The notes: generated from the letters alone by a model not told the origin. 64,000 nucleotides of DNA from Peribacillus cavernae (GCF_003989135.1 NZ_RYZZ01000020.1:62001-126000), one strand, 5' to 3'; numbered from the stretch's first letter, positions 27,059 through 36,890 are shown. Numbers and translations: made by a program.

Positions 27059-28969
27059 ATGTGCGGGTTTGTTGGCTGTTTACAAGCGGAAGCTAAAGAA
27101 AAAAATGAAAAACTAGAACAGAAAATAATCGAAATGAACTCGATTATTACTCACAGAGGCCCCGATGATGAAGGGTTTTACCATGATGAGTTCGTGTATT
27201 TTGGTTTTAAAAGGTTGAGTATTATAGATTTAGAGAGTGGGCATCAGCCCCTCTCCTATGAAAATGATCGATATTGGATTATTTTTAACGGAGAAATATA
27301 TAACCATATTGAACTTCGCCGTGAGTTAATAGCGAAAGGGCATGAATTTTCTACTGATTCTGATACAGAAGTCATCCTCGCCCTTTATAGTGACATGAAA
27401 GAGCGGGCCGTGGAAAAGTTAAGAGGGATGTTTGGCTTTGTTATTTGGGACAAGATTGAAAAAGAATTATTTGGGGCACGGGATCATTTCGGCATAAAGC
27501 CCTTTTTCTACCTGGAACAAGATGACTTGACGTATTTTGCTTCTGAGAAAAAAAGTATTCTGTTAGCCCAGGAAGATGAATTGAATGCTGATTCGCTACA
27601 GCATTATCTGAGCTTCCAGTACGTTCCTGAACCTGACACGATGACAAGGCATATCAAAAAACTATCGCCCGGTCATTATTTTACGAAAAAGCCGGGACAA
27701 GCCATGAAAATCAAATCTTATTGGCGGCCAAATTTCCTGCCGGTACAGTCATCTGAATCCCAAATAATGAAAGAGATCCAGGATGTTTTAACGGATTCAG
27801 TACGTGTGCATATGCGCAGCGATGTACCGGTAGGCGCTTTTTTGTCCGGGGGTATCGATTCCTCCTTGATTGTTTCCTTAGCCAGACAGGTGAATCCAAA
27901 TATAAAAACATTCTCAGTCGGTTTCGAACGGGACGGTTTCAGTGAAGTAAATGTTGCGCAGGAAACAGCTAAAGCCCTTCATTTAGAAAATATCAATCAT
28001 GTCATTACAGCTAATGAATTTGTAAAAGCCCTTCCTAAAATTATCTGGCATATGGACGATCCGCTCGCCGATCCAGCAGCTGTACCCTTGTATTTTGTGG
28101 CACGTGAAGCGAAAAAACATGTAAAAGTTGTCTTATCCGGAGAAGGAGCAGATGAGCTCTTCGGCGGTTATAATATCTATCGGGAGCCACATTCCCTGCG
28201 AATGTTTAATTATCTTCATGATCCCGTGAAAGAACTTTTAAAAACATTCAGCCGCATCTTACCAGATGGATTTAAGGGGAAAAACTTTATCAAACGGGGT
28301 GCTACACCGTTAGAAGAAAGATATATTGGAAATGCAAAAATGTTTGAAGAACAGGAAAAGGAGTCATTGCTTTCATCCTATAAGCATAACCTGGCCTATA
28401 CAAATATCACAAAGCCGATTTATAACGATTCAATGAGGTATGATACGGTGACAAAAATGCAGAATATCGATATCCATACGTGGTTAAGAGGCGATATTCT
28501 ACTGAAGGCCGATAAAATGACGATGGCCCATTCTCTTGAGCTCCGCGTTCCGTTTCTGGATAAAGATGTTTTCGATGTGGCCTCTAAGATTATGACAGAT
28601 CAAAAAATAAAAAATAATACAACCAAATATGTCCTTCGAAAAGCGGCAGAGGGTATTGTTCCAGACCATGTCGTGAATCGAAAAAAGTTAGGCTTTCCCG
28701 TCCCGATTCGCCATTGGCTGAAAGCTGAATTATATGGTTGGGCCATTGACTTAATCCAGGCCAGCCAAACTGGTTACATTTTTAATAAACAAGAAGTTTT
28801 TCAGTTGCTTGAGGAGCACGTTACGAATAAAAAGGATAACAGTCGGAAACTCTGGACCATTTTTGTCTTTATGATCTGGCATCAAATCTATGTAGAAAAG
28901 TCCAGTGTGTTTCATCCATTACATGAAGATCGCGTATACCAGCAAAGAGAAAAAGTCCTCACTTCTTAA
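27059..28969 (+). CDS. asnB: asparagine synthase (glutamine-hydrolysing)
   Basis: Makes asparagine from aspartate, ATP and glutamine. 636 residues. After Met removal the N-terminal cysteine (MCGFVG) is the glutaminase nucleophile, with RGPDDEG, FNGEIYNH and SDTEVIL completing the Ntn domain. The synthetase domain has the pyrophosphate loop FLSGGIDSSLI, then LSGEGADELFGGY. ATG 27059 is fixed by the required Met-Cys start; AGGTGG lies about 8 bases upstream. The symbol follows the closest B. subtilis pattern (AsnB), but AsnO- or AsnH-type roles cannot be excluded. It lies in an accessory stretch after the carboxypeptidase pseudogene. Confidence 0.88.
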   Translation: MCGFVGCLQAEAKEKNEKLEQKIIEMNSIITHRGPDDEGFYHDEFVYFGFKRLSIIDLESGHQPLSYENDRYWIIFNGEIYNHIELRRELIAKGHEFSTDSDTEVILALYSDMKERAVEKLRGMFGFVIWDKIEKELFGARDHFGIKPFFYLEQDDLTYFASEKKSILLAQEDELNADSLQHYLSFQYVPEPDTMTRHIKKLSPGHYFTKKPGQAMKIKSYWRPNFLPVQSSESQIMKEIQDVLTDSVRVHMRSDVPVGAFLSGGIDSSLIVSLARQVNPNIKTFSVGFERDGFSEVNVAQETAKALHLENINHVITANEFVKALPKIIWHMDDPLADPAAVPLYFVAREAKKHVKVVLSGEGADELFGGYNIYREPHSLRMFNYLHDPVKELLKTFSRILPDGFKGKNFIKRGATPLEERYIGNAKMFEEQEKESLLSSYKHNLAYTNITKPIYNDSMRYDTVTKMQNIDIHTWLRGDILLKADKMTMAHSLELRVPFLDKDVFDVASKIMTDQKIKNNTTKYVLRKAAEGIVPDHVVNRKKLGFPVPIRHWLKAELYGWAIDLIQASQTGYIFNKQEVFQLLEEHVTNKKDNSRKLWTIFVFMIWHQIYVEKSSVFHPLHEDRVYQQREKVLTS

Positions 28970-28983
28970 CGAAGTTACGTCAA

Positions 28984-29358
28984 GTGCGGCTACATACTAA
29001 GGTAGTACAGAATCAATTTGATTGTCCAATAAAAAGACTAGCTCCAGGAATTAAGGTCATCCAACTGCAGGGAAATCCAAAAATCAGTCTATATCGGCTT
29101 GACTTTTATCCGCAACATATCGGACTGGAAAAGAAAATGGCTTCTTCACAGCTTGCAAATCAATTGAAAATGGGAGAAAAAATACCCATTTCAGAGGGCT
29201 GGAACGAGTATTATGTTCCCTTGAATCATTTGCCATCTATATATTGGAAGCAAAAGAATGGAAGCGATTATGAGGTTATATCCCTATATACAGAAGACAA
29301 CTCAATCAGCAAAAAAAGCGAATTAGTCGAGATGATGAAGACAATGTTTAACGAATAA
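28984..29358 (+). CDS. hypothetical protein, possibly a gene remnant
   Basis: 124-residue open frame starting at GTG 28984, 14 bases after asnB, with no convincing SD. I do not recognise it. There is no signal peptide or membrane segment. The C-terminal part (YWKQKNGSDYEVISLYTED, then a helix KKSELVEMMKTM) vaguely recalls the end of DUF4367-type or lipoprotein domains, so it may be the 3' remnant of a longer secreted protein gene. A strong terminator follows directly, which suggests that it was or is the end of a transcription unit. Confidence 0.45.
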   Translation: MRLHTKVVQNQFDCPIKRLAPGIKVIQLQGNPKISLYRLDFYPQHIGLEKKMASSQLANQLKMGEKIPISEGWNEYYVPLNHLPSIYWKQKNGSDYEVISLYTEDNSISKKSELVEMMKTMFNE

Positions 29359-29361
29359 GCA

Positions 29362-29397
29362 ACAAAAGAACCTTTCCTGCGGAAAGGTTCTTTTGTA
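29362..29397. terminator. bidirectional terminator
   Basis: ACAAAAGAACCTTTC (29362-29376) pairs perfectly with GAAAGGTTCTTTTGT (29381-29395). The stem ends are rich in A and T on both strands, and it separates convergent genes. Confidence 0.9.
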
Positions 29398-29414
29398 TTT
29401 TGAAAATTCTATCA

Positions 29415-29903
29415 TCACTTTTCCATCTGTTTGACAGCTATACCATACTTATCATGCCATTTTTCCCATTCACCTTTTGGAAATTCCATATAACGGCCTT
29501 CCAATAAAGCGGAAAGCATATCCAGGCATACATGCCATCCTGATAAATCCTTTGATGTATGATCTGTTAATGTGCCAATAAACTCTTTCAATACTAAGAG
29601 GCAGCCGTCAGGTTTTGGGTATAACTCAAAGCGGACACGGTCTTCGCCCCATTCGAATTCCAACACGGAATATTCTTGGAAATCTAAAATCTTCATATCA
29701 ATAAATGTCCCGGAACCGTCCTTCATATCAAATTTTATGGTTCCTCCTTTTCGAAGGTCCTCTACTTGAAGGTTTGACATCCATTTTGCCAGCTTATCAT
29801 TCTGAGTTAAAGCAGCCCACACTTTTTCTACTGAGTGTTTTAATGGACGATCATACCGGGCGACATAGCCGCCACCCTCCCTTTTTTCAATTACGGCTAA
29901 CAT
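29415..29903 (-). CDS. SRPBCC (AHSA1-like) domain protein
   Basis: 162-residue Bet v 1-fold protein: ARYDRPLKHSVEKVWAALTQ, WMSNLQVEDLRKGGTIKFDM, VLEFEWGEDRVRFEL and the C-terminal LSGWHVCLDMLSALLEG. The ligand is unknown. It lies 2 bases after an ArsR gene on the same strand, the standard regulator/SRPBCC pairing. It is related to, but clearly different from, the SRPBCC proteins at 12241, 35894 and 36442. Confidence 0.88.
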   Translation of the reverse strand: MLAVIEKREGGGYVARYDRPLKHSVEKVWAALTQNDKLAKWMSNLQVEDLRKGGTIKFDMKDGSGTFIDMKILDFQEYSVLEFEWGEDRVRFELYPKPDGCLLVLKEFIGTLTDHTSKDLSGWHVCLDMLSALLEGRYMEFPKGEWEKWHDKYGIAVKQMEK

Positions 29904-29905
29904 TT

Positions 29906-30229
29906 CTATTCCTCCTCATCTAAAAATTCTTCGAGTGCATCAAGCCTGTCCGACCAGTACTGGCGGTAAGGCTCCAGCCAATGATCAATTTCTTTTAGTG
30001 GTTCTGCACGTAAATGGTATATATGCTTCTGTGATTCCTTACTGGTCGTGACTAAGCCAGCTTCCCGCAATATTCGAAGGTGCTTCGAAACACCTGGTTG
30101 GCTTAATTGAGAACGTTCAACTATTTCCCCAACTGATCTTGGACGTGTTCGTAGAAGGTCGATAATGTGTCTCCGGTTTGTTTCAGCAATTATTTCGAAT
30201 AGATTAGTGGGTTTCCTTTGGTTTTGCAT
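29906..30229 (-). CDS. ArsR-family transcription regulator
   Basis: 107 residues. Winged helix: LFEIIAETNRRHIIDLLRTRPRSVGEI, recognition region LSQPGVSKHLRILREAGL and wing KESQKHIYHLR. The C-terminal LEPYRQYWSDRLDALEEFL is typical of the SRPBCC-linked subgroup. No metal-ligand cysteines are seen. It is the first gene of a two-gene operon with its own promoter and likely operator at 30272-30311. Confidence 0.88.
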   Translation of the reverse strand: MQNQRKPTNLFEIIAETNRRHIIDLLRTRPRSVGEIVERSQLSQPGVSKHLRILREAGLVTTSKESQKHIYHLRAEPLKEIDHWLEPYRQYWSDRLDALEEFLDEEE

Positions 30230-30271
30230 GTCATCACAGTCCTAATTATCCATTTTTATTACCACTCTGTT

Positions 30272-30311
30272 ATATTACCAAATAGTTATATGTCATTCAA
30301 GTTATATAACT
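30272..30311 (-). promoter_or_regulatory. promoter and putative ArsR operator
   Basis: Reading the minus strand: TTGAAT (30300-30295), a 17-base spacer and TAATAT (30277-30272). The palindrome AGTTATATAACT (30300-30311) and a half copy, AGTTATAT at 30284-30291, flank and enter the promoter, consistent with autorepression by the ArsR product. Confidence 0.65.
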
Positions 30312-30473
30312 CCAATGTCTAAACGCAGCCTTGCCAAATTAGGAGGTAATTATTTGCCGTACCTTGATGGGCATGGGGTAAGACCTGCTCAGTAACAAAT
30401 CGAAATAGATGTTTGATACAAGCTTGTAAAAGGGTAAGATATGGTACTACGACAAAGATATAAGGAGGTACAC

Positions 30474-30782
30474 ATGAAATTTCAATGGATATTCCTGCTG
30501 GGAATCCTTTTTGCAATCGTAATTTCTATTTTTGCTGTTATTAATGTAGATTCTGTGAGTGTAAATTATTTATTCGGTCAAGCGGAGTGGCCTTTAATCC
30601 TGGTGATCCTTGGATCCGTTTTAATGGGGGGATTCATCGTATTTTCGATTAACATGGTCAAGATCTATTCGCTACGAAGAAAAATCAAGCAGCTTGAAAA
30701 AGTTATCAGTGATTTCGATTCAAAGCCCACACACGAGACAGCCAGTGATGTGGAGCGGGTTCCGGAAATCGAACCTAAATAA
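30474..30782 (+). CDS. LapA-domain small membrane protein (YrvD-like)
   Basis: 102 residues with two hydrophobic segments (IFLLGILFAIVISIFAVINV and LILVILGSVLMGGFIVFSI), then a short coiled-coil tail (LRRKIKQLEKVISDF). This is the LapA/DUF1049 pattern. The function in Gram-positives is unknown; in E. coli LapA works with LapB in lipopolysaccharide control, which cannot apply here. ATG 30474 is preceded by AAGGAGGT. It lies upstream of recJ, as YrvD does in B. subtilis. Confidence 0.85.
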   Translation: MKFQWIFLLGILFAIVISIFAVINVDSVSVNYLFGQAEWPLILVILGSVLMGGFIVFSINMVKIYSLRRKIKQLEKVISDFDSKPTHETASDVERVPEIEPK

Positions 30783-30787
30783 TTAAA

Positions 30788-30816
30788 TTGAAACCCCTCC
30801 ACTCCTTCTGTATAAT
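30788..30816 (+). promoter_or_regulatory. sigma-A promoter of recJ-apt
   Basis: TTGAAA (30788-30793), a 17-base spacer and a perfect TATAAT (30811-30816), 23 bases before the recJ ATG. Confidence 0.8.
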
Positions 30817-30838
30817 AGATGAGTTGAGGGGTGAATTT

Positions 30839-33208
30839 ATGTTAAAGCCAAAAACTCGGTGGCGATTGCAGGCTGCCGATGAAAAAGTTGTCCAGGTATT
30901 CGTAGACGAGCTTCAAATAACACCTCTGGTAGCAAGGCTATTAGCCAATCGCGGGATTCAAACCATTGAAGAAGCGCAATCTTTTTTATTTATAAATGAA
31001 CAGGCTTTCCATGATCCATTTTTGCTGAAAGATATGGATAAAGCCGTGCAAAGAATCAAGCAAGCCATCGAAGCAGGCGAGAAAATACGCATCTTTGGTG
31101 ACTATGATGCGGATGGTGTCAGCAGCACGTCTGTGATGATGATAGCGCTTACGCAAATGGGGGCCAATGTTGACTTTTATATTCCAAACCGTTTTACGGA
31201 AGGGTATGGTCCCAATGAAAAAGCATTCCAATTTGCCGCAGAAGCTGGTGTGAAGCTACTGATTACCGTTGATACAGGGATTTCTGCTATCCATGAAGCA
31301 AAGGTCGCAAGAGAGCTCGGTCTCGACTATATTGTAACCGATCACCACGAACCCGGCCCCGTACTGCCTGAAGCGCTGGCGATCATCCATCCAAAGCTTG
31401 AGGATCATACATACCCATTTAAAGAACTGGCCGGAGTCGGGGTCGCCTTTAAACTGGCCCATGCGCTGCTTGGGCATCTGCCGGAGGATTTATTGGAGAT
31501 TGCCGCGATAGGGACGATTGCCGATCTTGTGCCGTTGCATGGGGAAAACCGCTTGATTGCAGCAAGGGGCATTCATCAGCTGCGCCACACAAAACGGCCG
31601 GGACTGCTTTCGTTAATAAAAAAAGCGGGCATCCAGCTCGACTCGTTAAATGAAGAATCGATCGGCTTCGGTATGGCTCCAAGAATCAACGCTGCAGGAA
31701 GGCTCGGCGCCGCAGACCCGACCGTTGATCTGATCATGGCTCCCGACTTCGAAACAGCAGAAGAGCTTGCAACCGAAATTGATTCGCTAAACAAAGAACG
31801 GCAGGGGCTTGTGGCTGAGATTGCCGCAGAAGCAATTCGCGAAGTGGAAGAAAATTATCCGCCGGAGGAAAACGGGGTCCTTGTTGTCGGCAAGGAAGGC
31901 TGGAATTCCGGCATTATCGGAATTGTCGCCTCCAAGCTGGTGGACCGTTTCTATAGGCCGGCGATCGTATTTAGCTATGACCGGGAAAAAGGACTGGCGA
32001 AGGGCTCAGCGCGCAGCATTGAAGATTTTGATATGTTTAGAAATCTTTCGCAGTGCGGGGATATCTTGCCCCACTTCGGCGGGCATCCGATGGCTGCCGG
32101 TATGACTCTGAAAATGGCTGACGTCGATGAGCTGCGCCGCCGTTTGAACAGCCTGGCGCACGAGCAGCTAACGGAAGAGGATTTTACGCCAGTGACCAAG
32201 CTTGACAGCGTGATAGCAATCGAGGATATTACGTTGCAATCTGTCGAGGAATTGGACTTGCTTGCTCCATTCGGAATGAGTAATCCGAAGCCGAAAATTT
32301 TGATAGAGTCAGCAAACATTACCGGAATCAGGAAAATCGGTACCAATCAAAATCACTTAAAGCTGCAGCTTGGGAATAGCAATATCTCCCTTGATGGAGT
32401 CGGTTTCGGGCTCGGTTATTTGTATGAGCAGATTTCTCCGATTTCAAGCGTTTCGGTGATCGGGGAGCTTTCGATCAATGAATGGAATAACATCAGAAAA
32501 CCGCAGATTTTTTTAAAGGATGTTGCTGTGAACAGCTGGCAGCTTTTCGACTATCGAGGAATTAACCGCGTTGAGAAGTGGCTCGCTGATATCCCGCAGG
32601 AGAATCGTAAAGTGATTGTTTTTTCCGAAGAAACATTGAAACAACTCCCTTTCATCAAAGAAATCGAAACTTTGGTTCATATTACAACAGAAAAAGAAGC
32701 TAAAGACATTCAAATAGATGGCTGCACTATCGTTTTACTGGACATGCCGTCATCACAAGAAATGCTGGAGCATATATTAAGGAAGAAACAGCCACATCGG
32801 ATATATGTCCATTTCCAGCATCAACAGGATCATTTTTTCAGCACGATGCCAACACGCGAACATTTTAAATGGTTCTATGCCTTCCTGGCAAAAAAAGGGC
32901 CTCTCGATGTAAGGCGTTATGGAGATGAACTTGCGAAGTACCGCGGCTGGTCGCGTGATACGATCGATTTCATCTCACAAGTGTTTTTGGAACTGGATTT
33001 TGTTACAATAGAGAATGGCTTCATCTCACTCAAGAAACATGCAAATAAACGCGACTTGGGCGATGCGCCTTCTTTTAAGAGAAAGCAAGAACAATATGAG
33101 CTTGAAAAAGAGCTTGTTTATTCTTCTTATCAGCAATTATATGATTGGTTCAATACATTAGTACATGAGGCAACAGACCTCAAGGAGGAAACGAAGCAAT
33201 GGATTTAA
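30839..33208 (+). CDS. recJ: single-stranded-DNA-specific exonuclease RecJ
   Basis: 5'-3' exonuclease for recombination, base-excision and mismatch repair. 789 residues. DHH-superfamily motifs: [12 protein letters not shown] near residue 87, [19 protein letters not shown] and the DHHA1 region GRLGAADPT and [10 protein letters not shown] with [10 protein letters not shown]. An OB domain and the extra C-terminal domain of the Bacillus type follow. I start at ATG 30839 with GAGGGGTG upstream; the open frame from 30788 would begin upstream of the promoter's start point. It overlaps apt by 10 bases. Confidence 0.95.
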   Translation: MLKPKTRWRLQAADEKVVQVFVDELQITPLVARLLANRGIQTIEEAQSFLFINEQAFHDPFLLKDMDKAVQRIKQAIEAGEKIRIFGDYDADGVSSTSVMMIALTQMGANVDFYIPNRFTEGYGPNEKAFQFAAEAGVKLLITVDTGISAIHEAKVARELGLDYIVTDHHEPGPVLPEALAIIHPKLEDHTYPFKELAGVGVAFKLAHALLGHLPEDLLEIAAIGTIADLVPLHGENRLIAARGIHQLRHTKRPGLLSLIKKAGIQLDSLNEESIGFGMAPRINAAGRLGAADPTVDLIMAPDFETAEELATEIDSLNKERQGLVAEIAAEAIREVEENYPPEENGVLVVGKEGWNSGIIGIVASKLVDRFYRPAIVFSYDREKGLAKGSARSIEDFDMFRNLSQCGDILPHFGGHPMAAGMTLKMADVDELRRRLNSLAHEQLTEEDFTPVTKLDSVIAIEDITLQSVEELDLLAPFGMSNPKPKILIESANITGIRKIGTNQNHLKLQLGNSNISLDGVGFGLGYLYEQISPISSVSVIGELSINEWNNIRKPQIFLKDVAVNSWQLFDYRGINRVEKWLADIPQENRKVIVFSEETLKQLPFIKEIETLVHITTEKEAKDIQIDGCTIVLLDMPSSQEMLEHILRKKQPHRIYVHFQHQQDHFFSTMPTREHFKWFYAFLAKKGPLDVRRYGDELAKYRGWSRDTIDFISQVFLELDFVTIENGFISLKKHANKRDLGDAPSFKRKQEQYELEKELVYSSYQQLYDWFNTLVHEATDLKEETKQWI

Positions 33209-33711
33209 AGCAGTTTATTACAATCGTGCCCGATTGGCCGAAACCCGGGGTCAAATTTAAAGATATCTCTACATTGATGAATAATGGAGAGGCATATCGC
33301 TATGCTACTGATCAAATGGTAGAATACGCACGTGAAAAACAAATTGATCTTGTGGTGGGTCCTGAAGCGCGGGGTTTTATTATCGGTTGTCCTGTCGCTT
33401 ACTCTTTGGGTGTCGGCTTCGCTCCGGTAAGAAAAGATGGAAAGCTTCCACGCGAAACGGTAAAAGTCGATTACGGCCTCGAATACGGCAAAGACGTCCT
33501 GGCCATCCATAAAGATGCGATTAGACCGGGCCAGCGCGTTTTGATCACGGATGATCTTCTAGCCACAGGCGGCACCATCGAAGCGACTATCAAGCTTGTC
33601 GAGGAGCTAGGCGGCGTCGTAGCCGGAATTGCCTTCCTGATCGAACTTTCTTATTTGGACGGCAGAGACAAACTGGATGGATATGATGTAATGACATTAA
33701 TGTCATTTTAG
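33199..33711 (+). CDS. apt: adenine phosphoribosyltransferase
   Basis: Salvages adenine with PRPP to AMP. 170 residues, the usual size: [16 protein letters not shown] at the N terminus, [10 protein letters not shown], and the PRPP loop [13 protein letters not shown]. The start lies inside recJ with AAGGAGG upstream. In B. subtilis recJ-apt-relA are adjacent; here an accessory segment of about 4.5 kb lies between apt and relA. Confidence 0.96.
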   Translation: MDLKQFITIVPDWPKPGVKFKDISTLMNNGEAYRYATDQMVEYAREKQIDLVVGPEARGFIIGCPVAYSLGVGFAPVRKDGKLPRETVKVDYGLEYGKDVLAIHKDAIRPGQRVLITDDLLATGGTIEATIKLVEELGGVVAGIAFLIELSYLDGRDKLDGYDVMTLMSF

Positions 33712-33721
33712 GTTTTTGGGG

Positions 33722-33749
33722 GCACTCTAGCTTAGCTGGGTGCTCTTTT
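33722..33749 (+). terminator. terminator of recJ-apt
   Basis: GCAC-T-CTAGC (33722-33731) pairs with GCTGG-GTGC (33735-33743), with one bulge and one wobble pair, followed by TCTTTT. Confidence 0.7.
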
Positions 33750-34686
33750 ACAATGTTTGGTTTTCATCGGAAAGATCCAGGTCCCATCGTTCTTCCACTA
33801 ATTTGGTTCCGGTCCATTCTTCATTTGGTTTTTCTTCTGTTAATGTAAAATTATATTTTTGATAAAGATAGCGAGCCGTGTCTAAAATGCTCACAGTCCA
33901 TAAGAAAACTTGCTGGTAGCTTTGTTTTTTACAGAAATGGATGGCAGTCTCCATAAGTTTCTTCCCTATGCCCAACCCTTGGTAATTTTCATCCAAAACA
34001 AACCATCTTAGCTGCGCTACTGTATCATTGGATTTAGTAATCGCAATTGAACCAACGATTTTACCATTCACTTCAGCAACCCATAGATCTCCTCCATCGG
34101 TATTGATCATAAATTCTGTTAAACCCTTCATAACGTAATATTCAAACATCCGTCCAAACTTATACGTTTTCTCGTAAAGCTTTCCATGAAGGTGTGCAAC
34201 ATACCCAACATCCCCGGATCTAAACGATCGAATGGACAATTCTGACTGGGAAGAATGTTCTTTTGAAAATATGGATTCGACCGTTTCCATGGATGTTATC
34301 AGCTTGGACAGATCACGTTTCGATATGGCTTGAATCATTTTGCCTACTTCACGATTTGCATTTTCAACTAAGCCATTAAAAACTTCTTTACCATAATCCG
34401 TTAGATAGAGTAAGTACTGACGTTTGTCGTCTGTTGATTGTTTTTTAATGACTATTTTTTCTTCTTCAAACCGCTGGACAATCCTGCTCATATAACCTCG
34501 GTCAATTCCAAGGGTTTCTCTAACTTCCGTCGCAGTACATCCATTTCTAAAATTGATTTCAGTTATAACGCGGGCCTCTGTTAGAGGGAAAGGTTGATTA
34601 TAGATTTCTTGATCGATTTTACCTAGAACATTTGCATAATACCTGTTGAATTCCCGGATTTTTTCTACATATTGAAGCGATGCCAT
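33748..34686 (-). CDS. MarR regulator fused to GNAT acetyltransferase
   Basis: 312 residues with two domains. The N-terminal MarR winged helix (about residues 1-140) shows FPLTEARVITEI, LGIDRGYMSRIVQRFEEE and the wing STDDKRQYLLYLTDYG. The C-terminal GNAT domain (about 150-305) has WVAEVNGKIVGSIAI, LRWFVLDENYQGLGIGKKL (acetyl-CoA loop) and the final strand region YLYQKYNFTLTEEKP. Such fusions are known in many bacteria; the acetylated substrate is unknown. AAGGAGG precedes the ATG. A MarR-type palindrome lies over its promoter, suggesting autorepression. Confidence 0.9.
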   Translation of the reverse strand: MASLQYVEKIREFNRYYANVLGKIDQEIYNQPFPLTEARVITEINFRNGCTATEVRETLGIDRGYMSRIVQRFEEEKIVIKKQSTDDKRQYLLYLTDYGKEVFNGLVENANREVGKMIQAISKRDLSKLITSMETVESIFSKEHSSQSELSIRSFRSGDVGYVAHLHGKLYEKTYKFGRMFEYYVMKGLTEFMINTDGGDLWVAEVNGKIVGSIAITKSNDTVAQLRWFVLDENYQGLGIGKKLMETAIHFCKKQSYQQVFLWTVSILDTARYLYQKYNFTLTEEKPNEEWTGTKLVEERWDLDLSDENQTL

Positions 34687-34726
34687 TAATGGTCCTCCTT
34701 AACTTTAGAAAATGTAAACTACCAAT

Positions 34727-34758
34727 ATTATAAGATTTTTAGTTGACTTAGGCAACTA
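34727..34758 (-). promoter_or_regulatory. promoter and MarR operator of the MarR-GNAT gene
   Basis: On the minus strand: TTGCCT (34755-34750), a 17-base spacer and TATAAT (34732-34727). The palindrome TAGTTG-actta-gg-CAACTA (34740-34758) covers the -35 box. Confidence 0.75.
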
Positions 34759-34996
34759 TATAGTAATGATTTTTATCAGGCGTGTTGATTAACCAGTTTT
34801 ATACAATAAAATAATACAAAAAAAGACCCTTTTCTTGTAGAATGGATGCCCCCTCCACTTTTATATTCCTCAAACCATTTTAAGCAGAATGGCTTGTACC
34901 ATAGCTGAAAGCTAAAAAATAAAAAAACAGTCTCGAATTCGAGAACTGTCCTTTTATATATTTTGAACTTAACAATTACAGGTTCTAGGGAAGGCT
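34759..34996. other. non-coding stretch with an orphan hairpin terminator
   Basis: No gene is seen. The palindrome CAGTCTCGAATTCGAGAACTG (one mismatched pair) near 34929-34950 is followed on the minus strand by a long T run, a good factor-independent terminator for leftward transcripts. No intact gene upstream of it on that strand is evident. Confidence 0.6.
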
Positions 34997-35204
34997 TATG
35001 AAGGACATTTTAAAGGCGAACTGACTCGTTTTCGTCCTTCATAGCACTTATGAAGGACACTTCCCGGGCCAACAGACTCGTTTTTGTCCTTTATAGCCCT
35101 TATGAAGGACATTTCCCGGGCCAACTAAATCGTTTTTGTCCTTCAGAGGCATTATGAATACGACTCTTTTGCCTGGAAGTCCTTCATACAACCTGCTGAT
35201 GCAG
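34997..35204. repeat. 52-bp palindromic tandem repeat, four copies
   Basis: TATGAAGGACA begins units at 34997, 35049 and 35101, and a degraded TATGAATACGA begins one at 35153, exactly 52 bases apart. Each unit ends with the inverse TGTCCTTCATA, so every copy can fold into a hairpin of about 11 bp. The middle carries CCCGGGCCAAC and GACTCGTTTTTG. The last copies have diverged. Confidence 0.92.
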
Positions 35205-35618
35205 AATCTAACCCTAAAACCAATTTAAGAAGTTTCATGTATGTAAGATTTAAGTTCAATCTATATAGGAAGGAGTATTTTTAAAAATAGATCAATAGTA
35301 TCTTGGAAAAAGGAGCAACTGTACACCGATCTGTGCTTCATTCTTACGCGGCTTTTCTGCTTATTGCTCCCTCTTGTCTTGTTTCAGGGAAAGTAGCTAC
35401 CATAAAGATGTAAATACTTGAAACAAATTTTTATAAAGGGAAGGCCAGCGGCGAATTGGTGAACCCATTCCTGCTGCTTCTTCTCCGATATAATGGGAAA
35501 CAAGACTCCTCCCAACTATACTAATACCTGCATGATTCCGTCGATCAATGACTAAGCACATACCAAGTAGTTTATAAGCGAGCAAGGAGCTGTTTCACTT
35601 GAAGATTTATGTAATTCG
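35205..35618. other. non-coding stretch between repeats and ArsR remnant
   Basis: No convincing gene. AGGAGCAA near 35312 is inversely repeated as TTGCTCCCT near 35362, which could be a hairpin of a lost transcription unit. A 62-codon minus-strand frame at 35397-35585 has no SD and no recognisable domain. Confidence 0.5.
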
Positions 35619-35867
35619 ATGCCGAGATACTCAAACACGAGGGAATGGATGCGGCGTATATTGAGTTCCCATATTCAGTGGAATCTTGCTGAATATTGCC
35701 GCAAGATGGCAATCCAACTTGCAGATGAAGATCCGATCACACGGCAGGGAATTCTTAAGTATTTGAAAATCCTAAAGGATGCTGGATTAGCAACTGTCCA
35801 CCAGGAGGGACGCGATAAACGCTACTCCTCTGAGAAAAAGCCGTCTTTTCGATTCTTGTTAAAATAA
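35619..35867 (+). pseudogene. ArsR-family regulator remnant
   Basis: 82-codon open frame. Only its second half resembles an ArsR winged helix: ITRQGILKYLKILKDAGL and the wing TVHQEGRDKRYS. The first half (REWMRRILSSHIQW...) does not show the usual DPTRRxIL helix in frame, and the C terminus is short. I read it as a decayed regulator gene. Interestingly, it converges on an SRPBCC gene, where a co-directional partner would be expected. Confidence 0.6.
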
Positions 35868-35893
35868 AGCATAATAAAGAGAAAAAGTATTTA

Positions 35894-36364
35894 TCAAATT
35901 CGTGTCTGCATCACCTTGTCGAGATGCTCAAGCACAAACGGCCAGGCGTGTTCTGCCTGGTTCCTTGACTCCTCATCTGGAAACCCTGCCTGTGTAAGGC
36001 GTAAACGAGTGCCGTTGCCGTGAGGTTCGAGTTCAACCGTGACAACTGTCTCAGCTCCCTTTGTTCCCTCTGCCCCGGTAATCCACGTTAATTCGACGAG
36101 ACGATCGGGTTCCAGCTTCAAAAATCGACCATAATGGGGATGACGCTGTGCCTCGCTTTGCGCCTCAAATTTGTAGATGGTCTCAAAAAAGAAGACCGTG
36201 TTGACTTCTCCTTCCATTAACACTGACCCTGGAGCTGCAAACCAGCGGTCGAACTGCTTTGTCCACGCAAGAAACAGTATGTCAGGTGCTGAATCCATTA
36301 TACGCTCAACCGTCAAATGAAACGGTCTTTGTGAAAGATCAGGCTTAGAAATAGGCTGTGTCAT
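35894..36364 (-). CDS. SRPBCC domain protein
   Basis: 156 residues of Bet v 1 fold: [55 protein letters not shown] and a C-terminal helix [23 protein letters not shown] lies upstream of the ATG. Last gene of a leftward group beginning with the ArsR gene at 37314. Ligand unknown. Confidence 0.85.
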   Translation of the reverse strand: MTQPISKPDLSQRPFHLTVERIMDSAPDILFLAWTKQFDRWFAAPGSVLMEGEVNTVFFFETIYKFEAQSEAQRHPHYGRFLKLEPDRLVELTWITGAEGTKGAETVVTVELEPHGNGTRLRLTQAGFPDEESRNQAEHAWPFVLEHLDKVMQTRI

Positions 36365-36441
36365 CTAATTATTACTCCTTTCGGAAAAAAGAGGCGAATG
36401 GTTGGGTAAAAAAGAGCCACAAGGCACTCTTACCCATAAAG

Positions 36442-36864
36442 TTATTTAACTAATGCTGCTCTCAAATTAACACCATATTCCAAATAACCCTTTAAACAGG
36501 TCAACATATACACCCAACCTTCTTTATTGTCTATCAATTGACTTATTAACTCATCATCATTTTCATTAAAACCTTCCTCGTTAACTTCAATGATTGTACT
36601 CGAATTATCCAACTCTTTTAGTAAAATCGTAACAATATGTCCTTCCCCATCCTGGAACACGATTTTTCTATTTACCTCTATTTCCAATACTTTTATATCC
36701 CCTTGGGCATCGTATTCGTCATATCTCAATGTAGCTGTCTTGCCTTGTTCCCATCTTTCAGAACTCGATGAGAACCAAAAGTTCCCGATTTTTGCAGGGT
36801 CTACGAAGGCTTCAAATACTTCATTGGCTGGCTTTACTATTTTAAATTTCGTAAGGTTATTCAT
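36442..36864 (-). CDS. SRPBCC domain protein
   Basis: 140 residues: TKFKIVKPANEVFEAFVDPA, NFWFSSSSERWEQGKTATL, VLEIEVNRKIVFQ and the final helix WVYMLTCLKGYLEYG. GGAAGAGAG lies upstream of the ATG. It follows a truncated SRPBCC gene in the same leftward group and may have replaced it functionally. Confidence 0.85.
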   Translation of the reverse strand: MNNLTKFKIVKPANEVFEAFVDPAKIGNFWFSSSSERWEQGKTATLRYDEYDAQGDIKVLEIEVNRKIVFQDGEGHIVTILLKELDNSSTIIEVNEEGFNENDDELISQLIDNKEGWVYMLTCLKGYLEYGVNLRAALVK

Positions 36865-36890
36865 ACTAAATCAACTCTCTTCCAATGTAA

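Noticed and set aside
35397-35585. 62-codon minus-strand frame
   Set aside because: No SD, no recognised domain and no neighbour support. It may be a remnant, but it cannot be supported as a gene.
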